Shown here one piece after another: positions 46,065 to 57,622 of a stretch of 64,000 nucleotides of DNA; position 1 is the stretch's first letter, and each line of letters begins with the position of its first letter. The translations under genes and the position numbers were made by a program. The DNA comes from Isoetes taiwanensis (lineage: Eukaryota > Streptophyta > Lycopodiopsida > Isoetales > Isoetaceae), in the NCBI GenBank assembly GCA_021234155.1, contig JAJEKV010000023.1:7728009-7792008 (forward strand). The letters run 5' to 3'. Below the pieces are notes generated by a model. That model was not told the origin of the DNA. It made no database searches and saw only the letters and a list, made by a program, of their open reading frames with translations.

Positions 46065-46090
46065 CTTTCTTGACTCGCGGGTCGAGAAAG
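46065..46090 (+). repeat. 26-nt palindrome, copy 2
   Basis: CTTTCTTGACTCG with CGGGTCGAGAAAG, 13 pairs counting two G-T. 32 nt after copy 1, both followed by GCAGCT. Confidence 0.85.
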
Positions 46091-46862
46091 GCAGCTAGCC
46101 CCCTATGAAAAACGTAGGCCCTGATGATGTTAATACTGGCCCAGCAGGTGATCAGGTCCCTGCGATTGACAAGGCAAGAATCATTAGGGGGATGGTGGCT
46201 AATGGCATGGAAGGAGATATAATATCCGAGGCCAAAAGGCATGGATCTTGAATTTGCAAGCGCATGGAGGAAAGAGCTTGCTGAGGTAATTCTAGGTCTT
46301 AGCATGTTTATTCCAATTTACTGTCTTGTGATTAAAAGTATTTATTTCCTTATTTCAGTCACTAAACAACCCTAAACCCATGCATGTATCTAGCTGCATA
46401 CTAGCTTTTGATGTTGATGTTGAAGAAAGAACACTAGCTGACGATGTATATGACAGTGAAGAGACAATTGACGAAAGTAACCTGTATATCAGCAACTCAT
46501 AGCATGTATATGAATATGCGCAGGCACCCTAATTTGGTATCTTGCTGATTTATAGAGCGCATTAGACAACCAATTCAGCCTAGGCAACATATTGTTATTC
46601 CAGTCAATCCCAACAGTTTGAATCATTTGGGCTTCAGACTCAACCATTTGTGAACGCATTGATTTCACAATTCTTTAAATGTTTAGTTGCAATGGTATGT
46701 TTAGAGTGCAATCTTGCTATGTTAGTCCTACAACACAACATAAAACAACAATCGCAACACACTCGTAACAACAGTTACAACACTGCTTGAACAACAAATC
46801 TCAACATGATTATGCTGGACAACAATTCCTAGCAAATAGAACATCTTAACAATAGTAAATCT
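46091..46862. other. Sequence after element B, no LTR found
   Basis: 46100-46290 reads coding-like (ARIIRGMVANGMEGDIISEAKR) and ends at a possible donor GTAATT. The rest is AT-rich with CAACA runs at 46735-46800. Not recognised. Confidence 0.3.
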
Positions 46863-47471
46863 ATGACTAAATCTGTGATAACAAATGTGGTGCTCAAGGA
46901 GGTATTCTTATATATATTAATGGTTGATTACTTGGCGAGCTTTAAAACTTCAACAAAAAAACTTGAACAAAGGCAAAAAAAGACTGCCTGGAGTGCCAGC
47001 AGAAGGAGGGCTGCAGTCCTCCTTCTTAAGGAGGACATTGCCATTGTCATCGATCTGCACCTAGATTGGCGACTTCGAGAGAACTGGTGCAGTGGATTGG
47101 CGTCTTCCGGAGAACAGCTACAGGGAACTATAGATGAGATTGCCTCGTTCACTTCCTGTTGTGTAACCAGCAAATTCCTGAAGGTGACGGTCTTTGCAGG
47201 GATTGGGACCATGTCACTGGTATCAGATGAAGAGCTAGTAGCCCGTGGGTGCTTTGGGGTGTTCAGAAAGGGGCTGGGCCCCAATCATCCTTACAGACTC
47301 AATCGAGTGCGACCGCGAGAAGTTCATTCCATTCTTGACTTGCTGCAAGCGGAATTAGCACTATGGTTAGAAAGGACCCAACACAATTTCGAAAAAAAAG
47401 AAGAAGGAATAATCAGAAATGCCAGAAGAACGAATGCGAATGCCAGAAAATTGGGGGGGATAGTTATCTGA
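46863..47471 (+). CDS. Unrecognised 202-codon ORF
   Basis: Open from MTKSVITNVV to RKLGGIVI. No signal, repeat or motif known to me. The C-terminal half is charged (HNFEKKEEGIIRNARRTNANARK). No related copy in the window. It may be an exon of an unknown gene, a transposon piece, or chance. Confidence 0.2.
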   Translation: MTKSVITNVVLKEVFLYILMVDYLASFKTSTKKLEQRQKKTAWSASRRRAAVLLLKEDIAIVIDLHLDWRLRENWCSGLASSGEQLQGTIDEIASFTSCCVTSKFLKVTVFAGIGTMSLVSDEELVARGCFGVFRKGLGPNHPYRLNRVRPREVHSILDLLQAELALWLERTQHNFEKKEEGIIRNARRTNANARKLGGIVI

Positions 47472-48675
47472 AGCAATTTCCAATGGCACTAGGTTGAATG
47501 CCTCCTCTGTGCATATCAATGGATCAATTGCCTCCATTTTATGGAGGGAAGGATTGGAGGTGAAGTGCCCAATCCCTCTAAAGATATTTTCGAATTTGGC
47601 CATAAAATTGTCGGTAGCTCAATTTCCTGCCCCGAACGTACCTCGATCCTTAGACAACCCCATCAATCTCTAATTCACAGCCCTAATCAACTTGTTTTGT
47701 GAAGTCTGCTTCGAGATTTTAGGGTCGATTAGGATAAGTATTGGCTGGTTAGGTCTAATTTAACCCTCGATTTCATGATGAAAGATGTTCGTGACGAGAA
47801 GGCATACGCATGTGGTACCTCAAGGGTGCCGCGAAGGCGTGAACCTAATGCGTGCGAACCTGTCTGCATTAGCAGGGTCCACTCGCACCCGATGACAAGC
47901 CCTAAACCACTGCGACAGTCTATACCTGTCGTGGTACGTGGCGAGTTTTGCCATATATGTGGGGAGATGGCATCTCGCAAGGGGCTCCTTGACCCCCTTC
48001 TCTTTGAGCCCCAAATTGGAGGATGGAATGGGTCTTCTTCATGGTAAAAATAAGCCCATATCATAGCTTATCTTGCCACGAATCAGGAACACCCGACGTT
48101 ACCAAAATTAGTGGTGGATTTGTGGGTAATTTGTAGTGGCGACCCTTAAGTGCACGAGAGGGAACGACCATACCCTAGCCATAGCCAAAGCCAATGGCTA
48201 CATCGAAGCCATAGCAAGTTTTGTATGACGTGTAGTTTAGCTATTGGACATAATTCCTCTAAATGTTTATTACGTCAGGAAATCATAGCAACTCAAAAAT
48301 TAGCCTCCAGTAGCAACGCACATGTGGCGGTGATTCCCTAGCACATAGTGTACAATAGCGACCACTCTTACCTTGTATGGCGAAGCCACCTCAGGAATTA
48401 CTCAATGTAATCTTCTTATGGCAATGATTCCCTAGTACATAGTACATAATGTATAGTCGCAAGTCCAAATCCTGGTGTACACCCTAAAAGTATCTCTCAT
48501 ATCATTTTTGACATATAATTCAAACCATAAGTAAATGGGTAAGAAGAAATGTTGGAACGTCCTCGGGCATGATAAATTTGTTGGAAGGGGAAACTTTCAT
48601 GAGTAGGAAGTTGAAACTTGGTGGCGGCTGAAGCGGCGAGCGGCGTCAGCCGCGAGCGGTATTCAAGCAAGTGGG
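47472..48675. other. Gene-poor stretch
   Basis: Several overlapping short ORFs on both strands at 47729-48064. A cysteine/histidine cluster (CMTCSLAIGHNSSKC) at about 48218-48262 is knuckle-like but with one extra residue. No gene recognised. Confidence 0.3.
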
Positions 48676-48836
48676 TAAGAGCCGGTTCACATGCACGATG
48701 GCAACCCTCACCATCACGTAAAAAGGCAGGCCCTTTTACACGCACCATCATCTGGCATCGCCAAAAAGCAGAGGGCAAAACAAGGGGGCAAAACAGGGCC
48801 CCTCTTCGGCGATGGTTCCATGTGAACCCAGCCTAA
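48676..48836. mobile_element. MITE-like fold-back element
   Basis: About 160 bp with inverted ends: left TAAGAGCCGGTTCACATG, right (reverse complement) TTAGGCTGGGTTCACATG, about 14 of 18 matching. No coding capacity. Confidence 0.5.
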
Positions 48837-48997
48837 GGAGACCAGGATAATATACAGGGGCCTGATGTGTAAAATTTGGGGCAGTCCATTCGGGATCATG
48901 CTATATTCCAAAATCTAATGGGTGCAGTGTGAGGCATGCATCTTTTAGAGAGAAATATATACAGCTTCAGATTTGGAGTTCAACGTTCATCTGATCC

Positions 48998-50635
48998 ATG
49001 GATTCGCTACGTTGGCTTCTCCCCACTTTGATAAACCTACCTCGTATTCACAGATCCTTCCCAAATGTGGCAGTAGCAGCTGCAGCACTGAGCTTGGGCT
49101 TTGCTGCGTCTAAAGAGCGTCTCATTATCAATGTGAATAGGGTAAAAGACAAACAATTTGTTCTTCCCTTTGCTTCCATATCTTTTGGTCTAGATTTACA
49201 GAACCAGGAGACGATTATAGATGATAAAAGTGGGGCAGAATTCCCGTTAGTTTTAGCTGATGGACTAAAACAATTGGCTGGAATAGGCTTGCGGAAAAAG
49301 AGCTTATTCGGTCTGAAGAACATTGTCGTCTATGCATATGGCAAGTAATTTATTGCTTTCTAGAAAGATAGACGATGGTACATTTTGTTGTGTCTTAAAC
49401 TCTGATCGAGCATGCATGTTCTGTAATGCATTTGGCAGTGCTGTTCATTGTCTACATTTATGATGCTGAGATATTGCCTTTATAGAGATGAAATATTGTA
49501 GCATGCATGTCACTTTAACCCATTCTTATATGTGTATATATATCAAATGCAAAGGTATAACATGGAAAGTTTTGTGCATCTATCTAGGGTTATATGCAGA
49601 TGGACTTACTCTGGCTCAAAGGCTGGGACAGAAATACTCCAGTGTGCCAATTCACAGCCTTTCCAATGACAGGAAATTTTATGATGATGTTATAGATGGC
49701 GACTTTAGTTTGACAGTGAGACTGGTTATTGTTTACAACCGCCTTAAGATAGGTTCTGTTCGGAGTGCCTTTGAGGATTCTGTTGGAGGAAGAATTAAGA
49801 AATTTAGTGGCTCAGAAGATAAGGCTTTGCTGAGCAGGTGATACCAGGTTTCTCTCGTATCACTCTATATGGCTTTGTTTTGCAATAGCATTCTTGTTTC
49901 TTAAGAGTTGGAAGACATGGTCGATTGAACCCAGCCATCTTGAGAGTGATCTATGCAAGAAATTTTTATGGTACACCTTATGTGTCTATGTGCACAGAAG
50001 AAATATTTCTATCTGCATTTTATTGTTCTGTTTGTTATCTGTAACTGATCTTGGGGGAAGGATGAATCTTCTCCATGATCCTATACTTCTAGCTGCACTT
50101 ACATGTCCTTGTCCACTCATAGATTTAGTGATTTTTATTACAGACTTTTCTCGATGAATGCTTGTTGGAATAAATGGGGGTTGCCAAATGCTTGTCATCA
50201 TGGGGACTTGTGCTATTTGACAAGGCTATATATCCTTCATTCTGCGCTATTAGAATTTGTGAAAATTAGTTTCAGAAGTTTTCAAGTAGAAGATTGATTA
50301 ATTTGTCTAATGACGTTTGCACAGTTTCACATCCTTATTCTGTGATGAATTCAAGCTTCCGAAAGGCACCACCATTGATATTACACGCCTTCCAGGATAT
50401 GTACTACAAACGAAAAGTAGGCATGCATAAATTCTTCGAAAGCTTTTGTGTGGCGATATATTAGGCTGATATATTTATGGTTTGTGGAATGTCAGTTAAT
50501 GGAGTAGACATTGGGAGCGTCCAAAGTGAGCTTTTATGCCGGTCAGTTTTTGACCTTTATATTGGAGAGGAGCCATTTGACAAAGATGGAAAGGCGAAAA
50601 TCGGTGCGGGTTTAGGTTCAATGCTTATTAGCTAA
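48998..50635 (+). CDS. Chalcone isomerase-fold fatty-acid-binding protein (4 exons)
   Basis: Plant FAP-type member of the chalcone isomerase superfamily, which in Arabidopsis binds fatty acids in plastids. Exons 48998-49340, 49588-49837, 50325-50416 and 50496-50635 join in frame to 274 residues, the family's usual size. Exon 1 has a hydrophobic/basic N-terminus (possible transit peptide) and SGAEFPLVLADGLKQLAGIGLRKK. Exon 2 has KFYDDVIDGDFSLTVRLVIVYNRLK and RSAFEDSVGGRIKKFSGSEDKALL; the R and Y of VRLVIVY match the ligand-contacting residues known in FAPs. Exons 3-4 have FTSLFCDEFKLPKGTTIDITR, LLCRSVFDLYIGEEPFD. Intron 1 starts GC (TG-GCAAGT); the others are GT-AG. No defect seen. Confidence 0.92.
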
Positions 50636-51419
50636 TTCTCCAAGGTAGTGGCTGCATCTTGGTTTTATTATAGACCTGCTAATTGGCATCTGCATTACAA
50701 ACATGTATGCAAACATATTTTGGATCAGAAAGATTAGACTGTTTTAATCTATTCATTGTAATTTGTTATACTAGTTGAATTGAAATGGACAATATTGATA
50801 AGGGAGTAACTCATGGGATTACTATTTGGTCTCCTGTTCTTTGGTCACATATGGAAGGAAAAAACTTGTCCTTCAGCACGTGATGAAGTTGGATGGTCCT
50901 TGGATGGGGATCATATATGTATATAAAAATTGATAAATAAGTCATGGTTCCAATGGACAAATAAATCATGCTTCCAATCAATAAATCATGGACTGTTGTT
51001 TCAGTGCAATTTTACTGCTCTAAAATGGGACGTGCCACATTAACATAAGTGCTGCTGTATAATTTTCACAGTACAGGAGAATTTTGACAATTCGTTCTGC
51101 AATACAAATCCCTGGAATTAAAAATTTATCAACTTCCAAAGGATACAATTCCTCAAACTTCAGAGGATTTTGTCAAGAATGAGGGAAAATCGTCATCAAG
51201 GTAGCCATTTTTTCTTTGTAGATCATAAGCACAGCATGAAACATGCAAGTATAGAGCAGATCAATCACTTTTTCCTTCACTTGCAAAAATAAAAGGGGAA
51301 AAATCACTCTGTAACCTGTGATTTGCATGCGCTTCAATCCGATTCAACTGCAACTACATTCACTAATCACTGATTGGGGAGTCTTAATTTTAAGGCAGCT
51401 TAATCCGGTGGCCAAGGAT
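50636..51419. other. 3' flank of the FAP-like gene
   Basis: Probable 3' UTR followed by AT-rich sequence; no gene recognised. Confidence 0.4.
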
Positions 51420-51829
51420 CATGACTGACCCTGAACTGTTGTCTTATTTTGTCTAGGGGGATTGGAAGAAGCCATTAGCTCAAGAGGGTCTGGATAAAGA
51501 TGGGTTCAGGCCTGAGCACACAGCAGTGATCAGGCATACGGTATACAGTGATCAGGCATACGGTATATCAGGCAAAACTTTTTGCTCTCAATTTCTATCC
51601 ACCTCAGGAACAGTTCGGACATCTTAAATCGGGGAATCGTGGTCCAAGAATACTATTCAGGCATACATCTGTACGTCCCTCACACAATTATTGTGGAGCT
51701 TATCTTGCTGCCTTATTATGGCAGACAAAGTGGAGACAAAGTGGAGGACATGTATAGGCACAAGTTCTACCACGTCGGGGATCATCATCGTATAACCCCA
51801 GTAACCAACTCCCAAAGCTAAACATACAG
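51420..51829 (+). other. Unrecognised exon-like stretch with a short tandem duplication
   Basis: After TTTTGTCTAG the frame reads GDWKKPLAQEGLDKDGFRPE. GTGATCAGGCATACGGTATA is repeated at about 51525 and 51547. A later frame (51650-51821) reads GRQSGDKVEDMYRHKFYHVG. No family recognised. Confidence 0.25.
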
Positions 51830-52361
51830 TGGCCAGGGGTTTAATCCCCTGACCAAGTGCACTTGTTGCTGTTCCCTATTGTTCTAGGGTTTTCAATCCT
51901 GTGGTTTGGGTTACTGATCCTGGGCACATTCAGGATTCCAAAAAACCATAAAATAATTTAATGTTTTGTTCGGTGTTGTTTGCTACGATTATTATTATGT
52001 AAAAAATATATGATAATCGGGACATGATTAAGACGGGTCATCCTAATGACCAGCCACAAATAATATAATTAAAGATAACAGTTACGCATGTGCTTAGTTG
52101 AAGCCACCATGGTCTGAATCCATTGTTTTCCTGTTCAAAGATCTTTCAATAGACAAATGAAGACAAAGAATGCAATAGCCAACTATTGATGCCATCTTGT
52201 GATTTAACAGCAATACTGAATGGCAGATGCTCTATTAAAAAAAGATAGGTCTCCGCAGTTTAATTTATGTGATTCCAAAACACTCAACACAATAGAAACC
52301 ACGCATGGCTCGGTTCGGTTTATACTAGCAGCTGAGTAGTACAAGAAAACATTCAAGACAT
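51830..52361. other. Gene-free spacer before RPS4
   Basis: AT-rich; the right part is the likely RPS4 3' UTR on the minus strand. Confidence 0.4.
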
Positions 52362-53596
52362 TTAAGCAGCAGCCTTAACAGCTCCAGCCTTCTTTCGGGA
52401 TTCTTCCAAAATGGACAACTTGATACCCTTGCCCTTTGGCAATGTCACCCATGGTTTTGTGCCCTGTCCAATAACAAACACATTGGTTGTCCGAGTAGCA
52501 AACTGCTGACCAACAGCATCTGTAACATGAATTATTTCAAAGCTACCCTTGTGCTTCTCTCTGTGTTGAATAACACCAATTCTACCCCTGTTACGGCCCC
52601 CAGTAACCATCACCAAATTGCCCACGTCGAACTTAATAAACTCCTTAACCTTGCCAGTCTCAAGGTCTATCTTGACAGTATCATTTGCTTTTATCAATGG
52701 ATCTGGGTAGCGGATGGTCCTTCCGTCATACGTGCTAATGAAAGGCACGCCTTTATCCCCAAACTTTGACATGCGGACCTTGCATAATTTGTACTGAACA
52801 AGGAAAAGAAGTTTGAATACACTCGGGAGAAGAAAAGGAATGCATAATTAGGATTACCTTTGCTTCCTCGAGACTTATAGAATGCAGAGTGAAGCGCCCC
52901 TTATTGTCATAAAGAAGACGGAAATTCTCCCCAGTTTTAGCAATAGAGACAACATCTACACCAGTAAATAAATATAGACAATTAAGAACATAATCATAAA
53001 GACAACAGAACTAAGCACAAAAAAAGACTCTTGCACCCACCCATAAATCCAGCAGGATAGCATTTGTCAGTCCGAACCTTGCCATCAATACTAATGAGGC
53101 GTTGCATAACAATTGCAACAACTTCACGGTAAGTAAGTGCATACTTCAGCCTATTCCTCAACAAAACAAGTAGAGGCAAGCATTCCCTTTCCTTATGTGG
53201 ACCTGGTGATGGCTTTGGTGCCTACAAAAGATAGAAAATATTTAAAATGAGTTTCACACAACCAGATGAATCAGTTTTTTCAAAACTTACAAAGGCGCCA
53301 CCAAGCTTGTCAAGCATCCAATGCTTTGGAGCATTTAATCTTTTCAGATGTTTCTTCAACCCGCGCGCCTGAAAGGGTGGAAATGCATAAGATCTGTGTT
53401 CTAAGAGCCATAGACAAGATTAATACCATAAATCAACTCAAGGTATTCAATATATCATATTTTCCATGGCATAGATGAATCTGAACTAGAGAACGGCCAA
53501 AAGAAAACGACATCAACAGCTCCAAAAAAGCAAATCTATAGATGCAACAACCAACGGATAAAGGAGACCCCGGAATGAAAGAGCGGCCATTACCAT
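52362..53596 (-). CDS. RPS4: 40S ribosomal protein S4 (eS4), 5 exons
   Basis: Structural protein of the cytosolic small ribosomal subunit. Minus-strand exons: 53594-53596 (ATG only), 53291-53368, 53041-53221, 52858-52955, 52362-52793; all GT-AG, joining in frame to 263 residues, the usual length (262-264). It starts [22 protein letters not shown] and contains the N-terminal S4 region ([22 protein letters not shown]), the central domain ([20 protein letters not shown]) and the KOW motif ([23 protein letters not shown]); it ends [11 protein letters not shown]. Intron 1 directly after the ATG is common in plant ribosomal protein genes. A telobox-type motif AAACCCTAACCCTAAA sits about 80 bp upstream of the ATG. 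Intact. Confidence 0.97.
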
Positions 53597-53670
53597 TTTC
53601 CTCCGGGAAGCAGATTCAACACCTGCGCAGGCGCCTCGGCTGCGGTGGGCTTAGCGGCTTCTGTTTGGCG

Positions 53671-53690
53671 TAAAACCCTAACCCTAAATT
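53671..53690 (-). promoter_or_regulatory. Telobox upstream of RPS4
   Basis: TAAAACCCTAACCCTAAATT on the plus strand, about 80 bp before the start codon; a telobox is typical of plant ribosomal protein promoters or 5' UTRs. Confidence 0.65.
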
Positions 53691-53839
53691 TTGGCAGTGG
53701 CTTATATTCTTTAAATGCATTCATGCCAAAAGTACGCCATACTAGTTTAGGTGTTAGACCTAACCTATCTAAGATTGGCATGCCAACAATAAGGGATCTT
53801 TGGGTTTCCATTAAGGGCAAGCCCTAGGCGTGGAGGGGG

Positions 53840-54002
53840 TGTGACATATTCCTACGATATTCCATGGGAATGTTCTTGTGGGGCTAGCTAAGAGCACTTG
53901 GCTGGTGATGATTTGGTAGTAGAAACTTCAGTATATTGAGATAAGAATTGCTCTCCATGGACGATAAAAGCTAATTCAATTCAATTCAATTCAATTCAAT
54001 TC
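53840..54002 (+). mobile_element. LINE 3' end with (AATTC)n tail
   Basis: TCTCCATGGACGATAAAAGC followed by six AATTC units (53973-54002). The end sequence matches TCTCCGTGGACGATAAAATC of the LINE at 32236. The left limit is not clear; it lies close upstream of RPS4. Confidence 0.6.
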
Positions 54003-54329
54003 TTTTGTTCAAGTTTGTGCGTTGGATAGGTAAAGGTCGGAATAGTGGTTCAGGATATAACTTACTTTTTGGTAGAAGCAAGCAGTGGGCAGAATACTCT
54101 TTTAAGGTCATGGTGGCAAAATTGTCTAATATTTGTGGAAGCGATGAAGAAAGTAGACTAGATGAGAAACAAGATCCATGGTTGCAGGACAATTTGTTAT
54201 GGTTGTGACAATATGAAATCCTTGGGGGCTTCTTTCTAAACAAAGGGGATTCCATCTTGGTTCTAGTTGGCTCCTATGGTCGATATGCGAGCGTCGCAGA
54301 CACCACATCTTTTAGGGCATTTATTCATC

Positions 54330-54525
54330 TGCATGTGGTGTTATTACGGTGGCTCAGAAAAAGATATTGACAGCGTTTCTGGAGTAAGTACATTGTGCTC
54401 CAAGCTTGAGTTCCTGTGGCATCTTTTTGTGCTTACACAGTTAGATGAGACATGTAATTTTTGCTTTTTATCTGATTAATAAACTTTTTGGCTTTCGTCC
54501 TTCCAAAAAAAAAAAAAAAACGGAG
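54330..54525 (+). mobile_element. LINE 3' end with poly(A) tail
   Basis: Ends TTTCGTCCTTCC followed by A(16) at about 54507-54523, the same end as the LINE at 14760-17422. Only the last part is present; left limit approximate. Confidence 0.65.
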
Positions 54526-55194
54526 ACAACTAGTTCAGGCAACAACCCTACTAGCAGTTCTAGCTACATCAATCAATCCCTCAGTAGCCTTATCATTCCA
54601 TACAATAACCGAGCTAGTCATAGATGGGACATCCTATTATGGTCAAAAAGTCACATGACTTTAGTCTTACAATGTCTTTTATTTTCCAAAGGAAACTCTT
54701 GACAAAGGGGTTGTTCAAAACCTGCATTCAGAAATTTAACATAAACTTTTACACGACATGCATGAATGCCAAATTGCATGCCAGTCATTTCTGCTTTGTT
54801 TTCTCATGTGGATCGGTTTAATAATACAATGCCAAGACAGAAATATCATCTGGCCTTTTCGATATGGAAAGTAAAGCAAAACATAATATTTGCTTAACAT
54901 CAGAATGTTTGTAATTCACCTACTTACTCTTTAAAGTTTAACTTAAAGAGAGATACCATTATAAGTGAGCTTCTGCAGTAATATCCTGTAGTTTGAAGCC
55001 TTCAAAACAATTTTTTATTCCATCAGCTTGAGTAAGCACTCAAGCAGTCCAATTCACCATGCTTTTTCTTGATCAATACACCCGTTTGAGCTAAAACCCA
55101 CCATAACAGCAAAAAGGAGCACAATGGGAGAAGAAATACCACGTACCTGCAGCCAATCATGTAAGCATTAGCGATAATCTCGGTAATGATATAA

Positions 55195-55258
55195 GGGCCA
55201 AAAGGTACATTGGGTATATCTTGGCTTATCGCCCCTCACCCATTGTACCTTTTGCTCT
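55195..55258. repeat. Inverted repeat
   Basis: CCAAAAGGTACATTGGGT and ACCCATTGTACCTTTTGC pair over about 17 bp with a 22-nt loop. Confidence 0.75.
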
Positions 55259-56783
55259 TGATTAGTAACAGCCTACTAAGAATGTAAAAATCAAAAGAAA
55301 GCATTTTATCCAAAACCTTATATATCTGTTACCTTAGGCAGATATAAGATTCGAATTTCTAGGAAAAGATATTGTACACCATGTCTTTCTAATGTCTTTT
55401 CAATTATCATGGTGTAATATTCAAACTAGCATATAATACAGATAGTAAAACTAATGCCTTCCTTAAGAAATACTTAGGAAATTATTTCGCTTGCAAGGCA
55501 CCAAAGCATCAGAAGCATTTATTTTGTTTGCAAGACATCAAAGCCAAGCAATAGTTATCAGAAACAATGAGGTCTCCTTTATCTATTAAAAATGGCTATA
55601 AGCCTCCTTTCTATTATCTGCCATCTGTTCTTAGATATAGAGCACAGAAAATAAATCTAAATAGAGAAAATACTCTAAAGCTAGCAAATGTTTATAGGTT
55701 TTCCATAACCTCTTGTATCTTGCTTTGATCATAATTAGAATAAAGAATAAAAACACAAAGCATACCTGAAGAACAAGTTCGTCAGATACCATATTTACAT
55801 CTAATGGTGTCTCAGAGACATATTGTAAGAGGCCGCACTTCCTCCACTGAATCCAGCTTTTTCTTTATGGAATCATTTCGTTTTTCCACCTGGCATGCAT
55901 TGCTTTCTCCATATCCAGGTTTTACTTCATATCCTTTACCTCCATCTATATTGTATGAACAGTCCAGGATTTCTGCATTCTTAACTGATACTCATTTCTT
56001 CGAGCTATGGCGAAAAGATAAAGCTACCATAATCAGGAACCACATTTTCCACAAGTTTTTTCTTCCTGATCATGCTAACCCTGTTTGGGCGCTTGAATAG
56101 GTCGCAAACAGGCAGCTCTGCACTGTCTCATCTTCTTCTTAACTATGAGCTATGGTGGCTGCTGAATCTTTCTTCCAAATCTTGCCAAACATGTCTCTGG
56201 ACGCTTGCATAGATCGGAGGCATGTTGTACATAGCAAAAACCATTTCGAATTTTGATTCTGCCCTAAATGCATTTACAGTGAATTTTGCATGCCGCGGGT
56301 TGTGCGCAAACCCTAAGTTTGGCCATGCCATATTTTCTTCGGTGAAGTATTCAACCCCATTTTGCATGTGCTTTTTCCACATACTAAATTAATTATAGAT
56401 GTCAATATTTAATTTTGCTCAATGGGTCTTAGCTCTGCCACTGCTGTGCATGCCAGTGCTATAGCAATCAAGATCTTCCAATTCTCCGAAAAAGATTTTT
56501 CAACCCTAGATTAAATTCAAAAGGGTCCGTTATTTTCAGTATGTTTAATGGCTACAAAAGCCATGAAAGTAAAATTATCCATTTAGGAAGTATAAATATG
56601 CTACTAGGTCCTTAATTCTAAAATAGGACAATACCCAATGGGTTTATTTTCAGTAAGATATGTTAGTAGGGCACATCAAGTTTTTGCATATTCTGCACTT
56701 GTGAATCTTTCCCAATAAATCAGGTTTTCCTTCTGTATGTATTCAAGTCACCTGCATGTTCTATGTTTCTTAGCACATTCAGG

Positions 56784-56814
56784 GGCGACGGGGGAGGCGA
56801 CGGGGGAGGCGACC
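56784..56814. repeat. GC-rich 12-bp tandem repeat
   Basis: GGCGACGGGGGA twice, then GGCGACC, in otherwise AT-rich DNA. Confidence 0.85.
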
Positions 56815-57622
56815 CGACGGAAATACCCAGCTAAATATCCAGCTAAGTGCATATCTCCCAGCTCTCATGATTCCTAACACACTAGTTTTCTCAAAATTTG
56901 TTCAGGATTATACTATGTTCATACTTCTTAGGAAATAAATTATGTAGTATACAAATGTATGATTGATCTGGATGAGAAAGAACAGATAGATATCAGTGCA
57001 TGAGCAGGACACAACACTATTAGATCAGGACAGATCGTTGATATAGATAATTTGAAATTCAAGGTAGATAAAGGAGCGATAACACGAGACTCAACAGACA
57101 CAATTGTAGAATACAAGAGGGCACCGGGAAGAGGAGCTCAAAGTTTCGGCGACAGGAGATTCAAAATCTCGGAGCCGTTGAGAAATAAGGATAGGCATAA
57201 AATAAAATAAATCAAAAATGGGGAAAATTAAGGAATTTGGAAACAAGGGGGGAGAAACATGGCAAAGTGGCGAGATAACACCAGGCGATGGTCCAGCGGC
57301 AAAGAATAGGGCACGTGGCAGTAGGGAAAAAAAAAAAAAAAAAAAAAGGGTCGTAAAATAACGAATAGGGTAGTAGTGATCATGACAGCTACGGATAGCC
57401 ATAATAATGAGTAGTATAGAGAAATTAGGAAAGGTACACATGTCAGCTATAGAGCTAGGGATGTGTGGCGGGGATTAGCAGACGAAAACTCTTGTGACAG
57501 GATAGGACAAGACTGGCATTTAAGACAGACAGCCGGAATTAAGTAGGCGGGAAATCGGACAGATTTTCGTAAACCCTAAATATTCTAAAACCCTATATAT
57601 AACAGTTACAACGAGAGAAAGA

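Larger units (their letters stand above)
35556..46090 (+). mobile_element. Ty3/gypsy LTR retrotransposon copy B with histone-like ORF1 and ORF2
   Basis: Order: 5' LTR (35556-37146), primer binding site, two 67-nt hairpins, ORF1 (H3-like), two 67-nt hairpins, ORF2, intron-like spacer, gag, protease, RT, RNase H, integrase with a GPY/F module. It is inserted into pol of element C. No 3' LTR was found downstream, so the right end is lost or diverged and the boundary is approximate. Several stops and frameshifts break each ORF, and the RT has lost two catalytic aspartates. Confidence 0.92.
54526..57619. other. Gene-poor AT-rich stretch
   Basis: Holds an inverted repeat at 55195-55258, a 12-bp GC-rich tandem repeat at 56784-56814 and an A-run at 57330-57347. 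A 98-codon plus ORF (55804-56100) and a 79-codon minus ORF (56143-56382) are open but not recognised. The A/G-rich part after 57060 may be the LINE 5' UTR. Confidence 0.35.

Noticed and set aside
46047-47000. 3' LTR of element B
   Set aside because: No TGTGACGT or GACGTCACA end and no similarity to 35556-37146 was found.
53590-53820. 76-codon minus-strand ORF over the RPS4 start
   Set aside because: It overlaps the RPS4 intron 1 donor, 5' UTR and promoter; no similarity; RPS4 starts with the split ATG at 53596.
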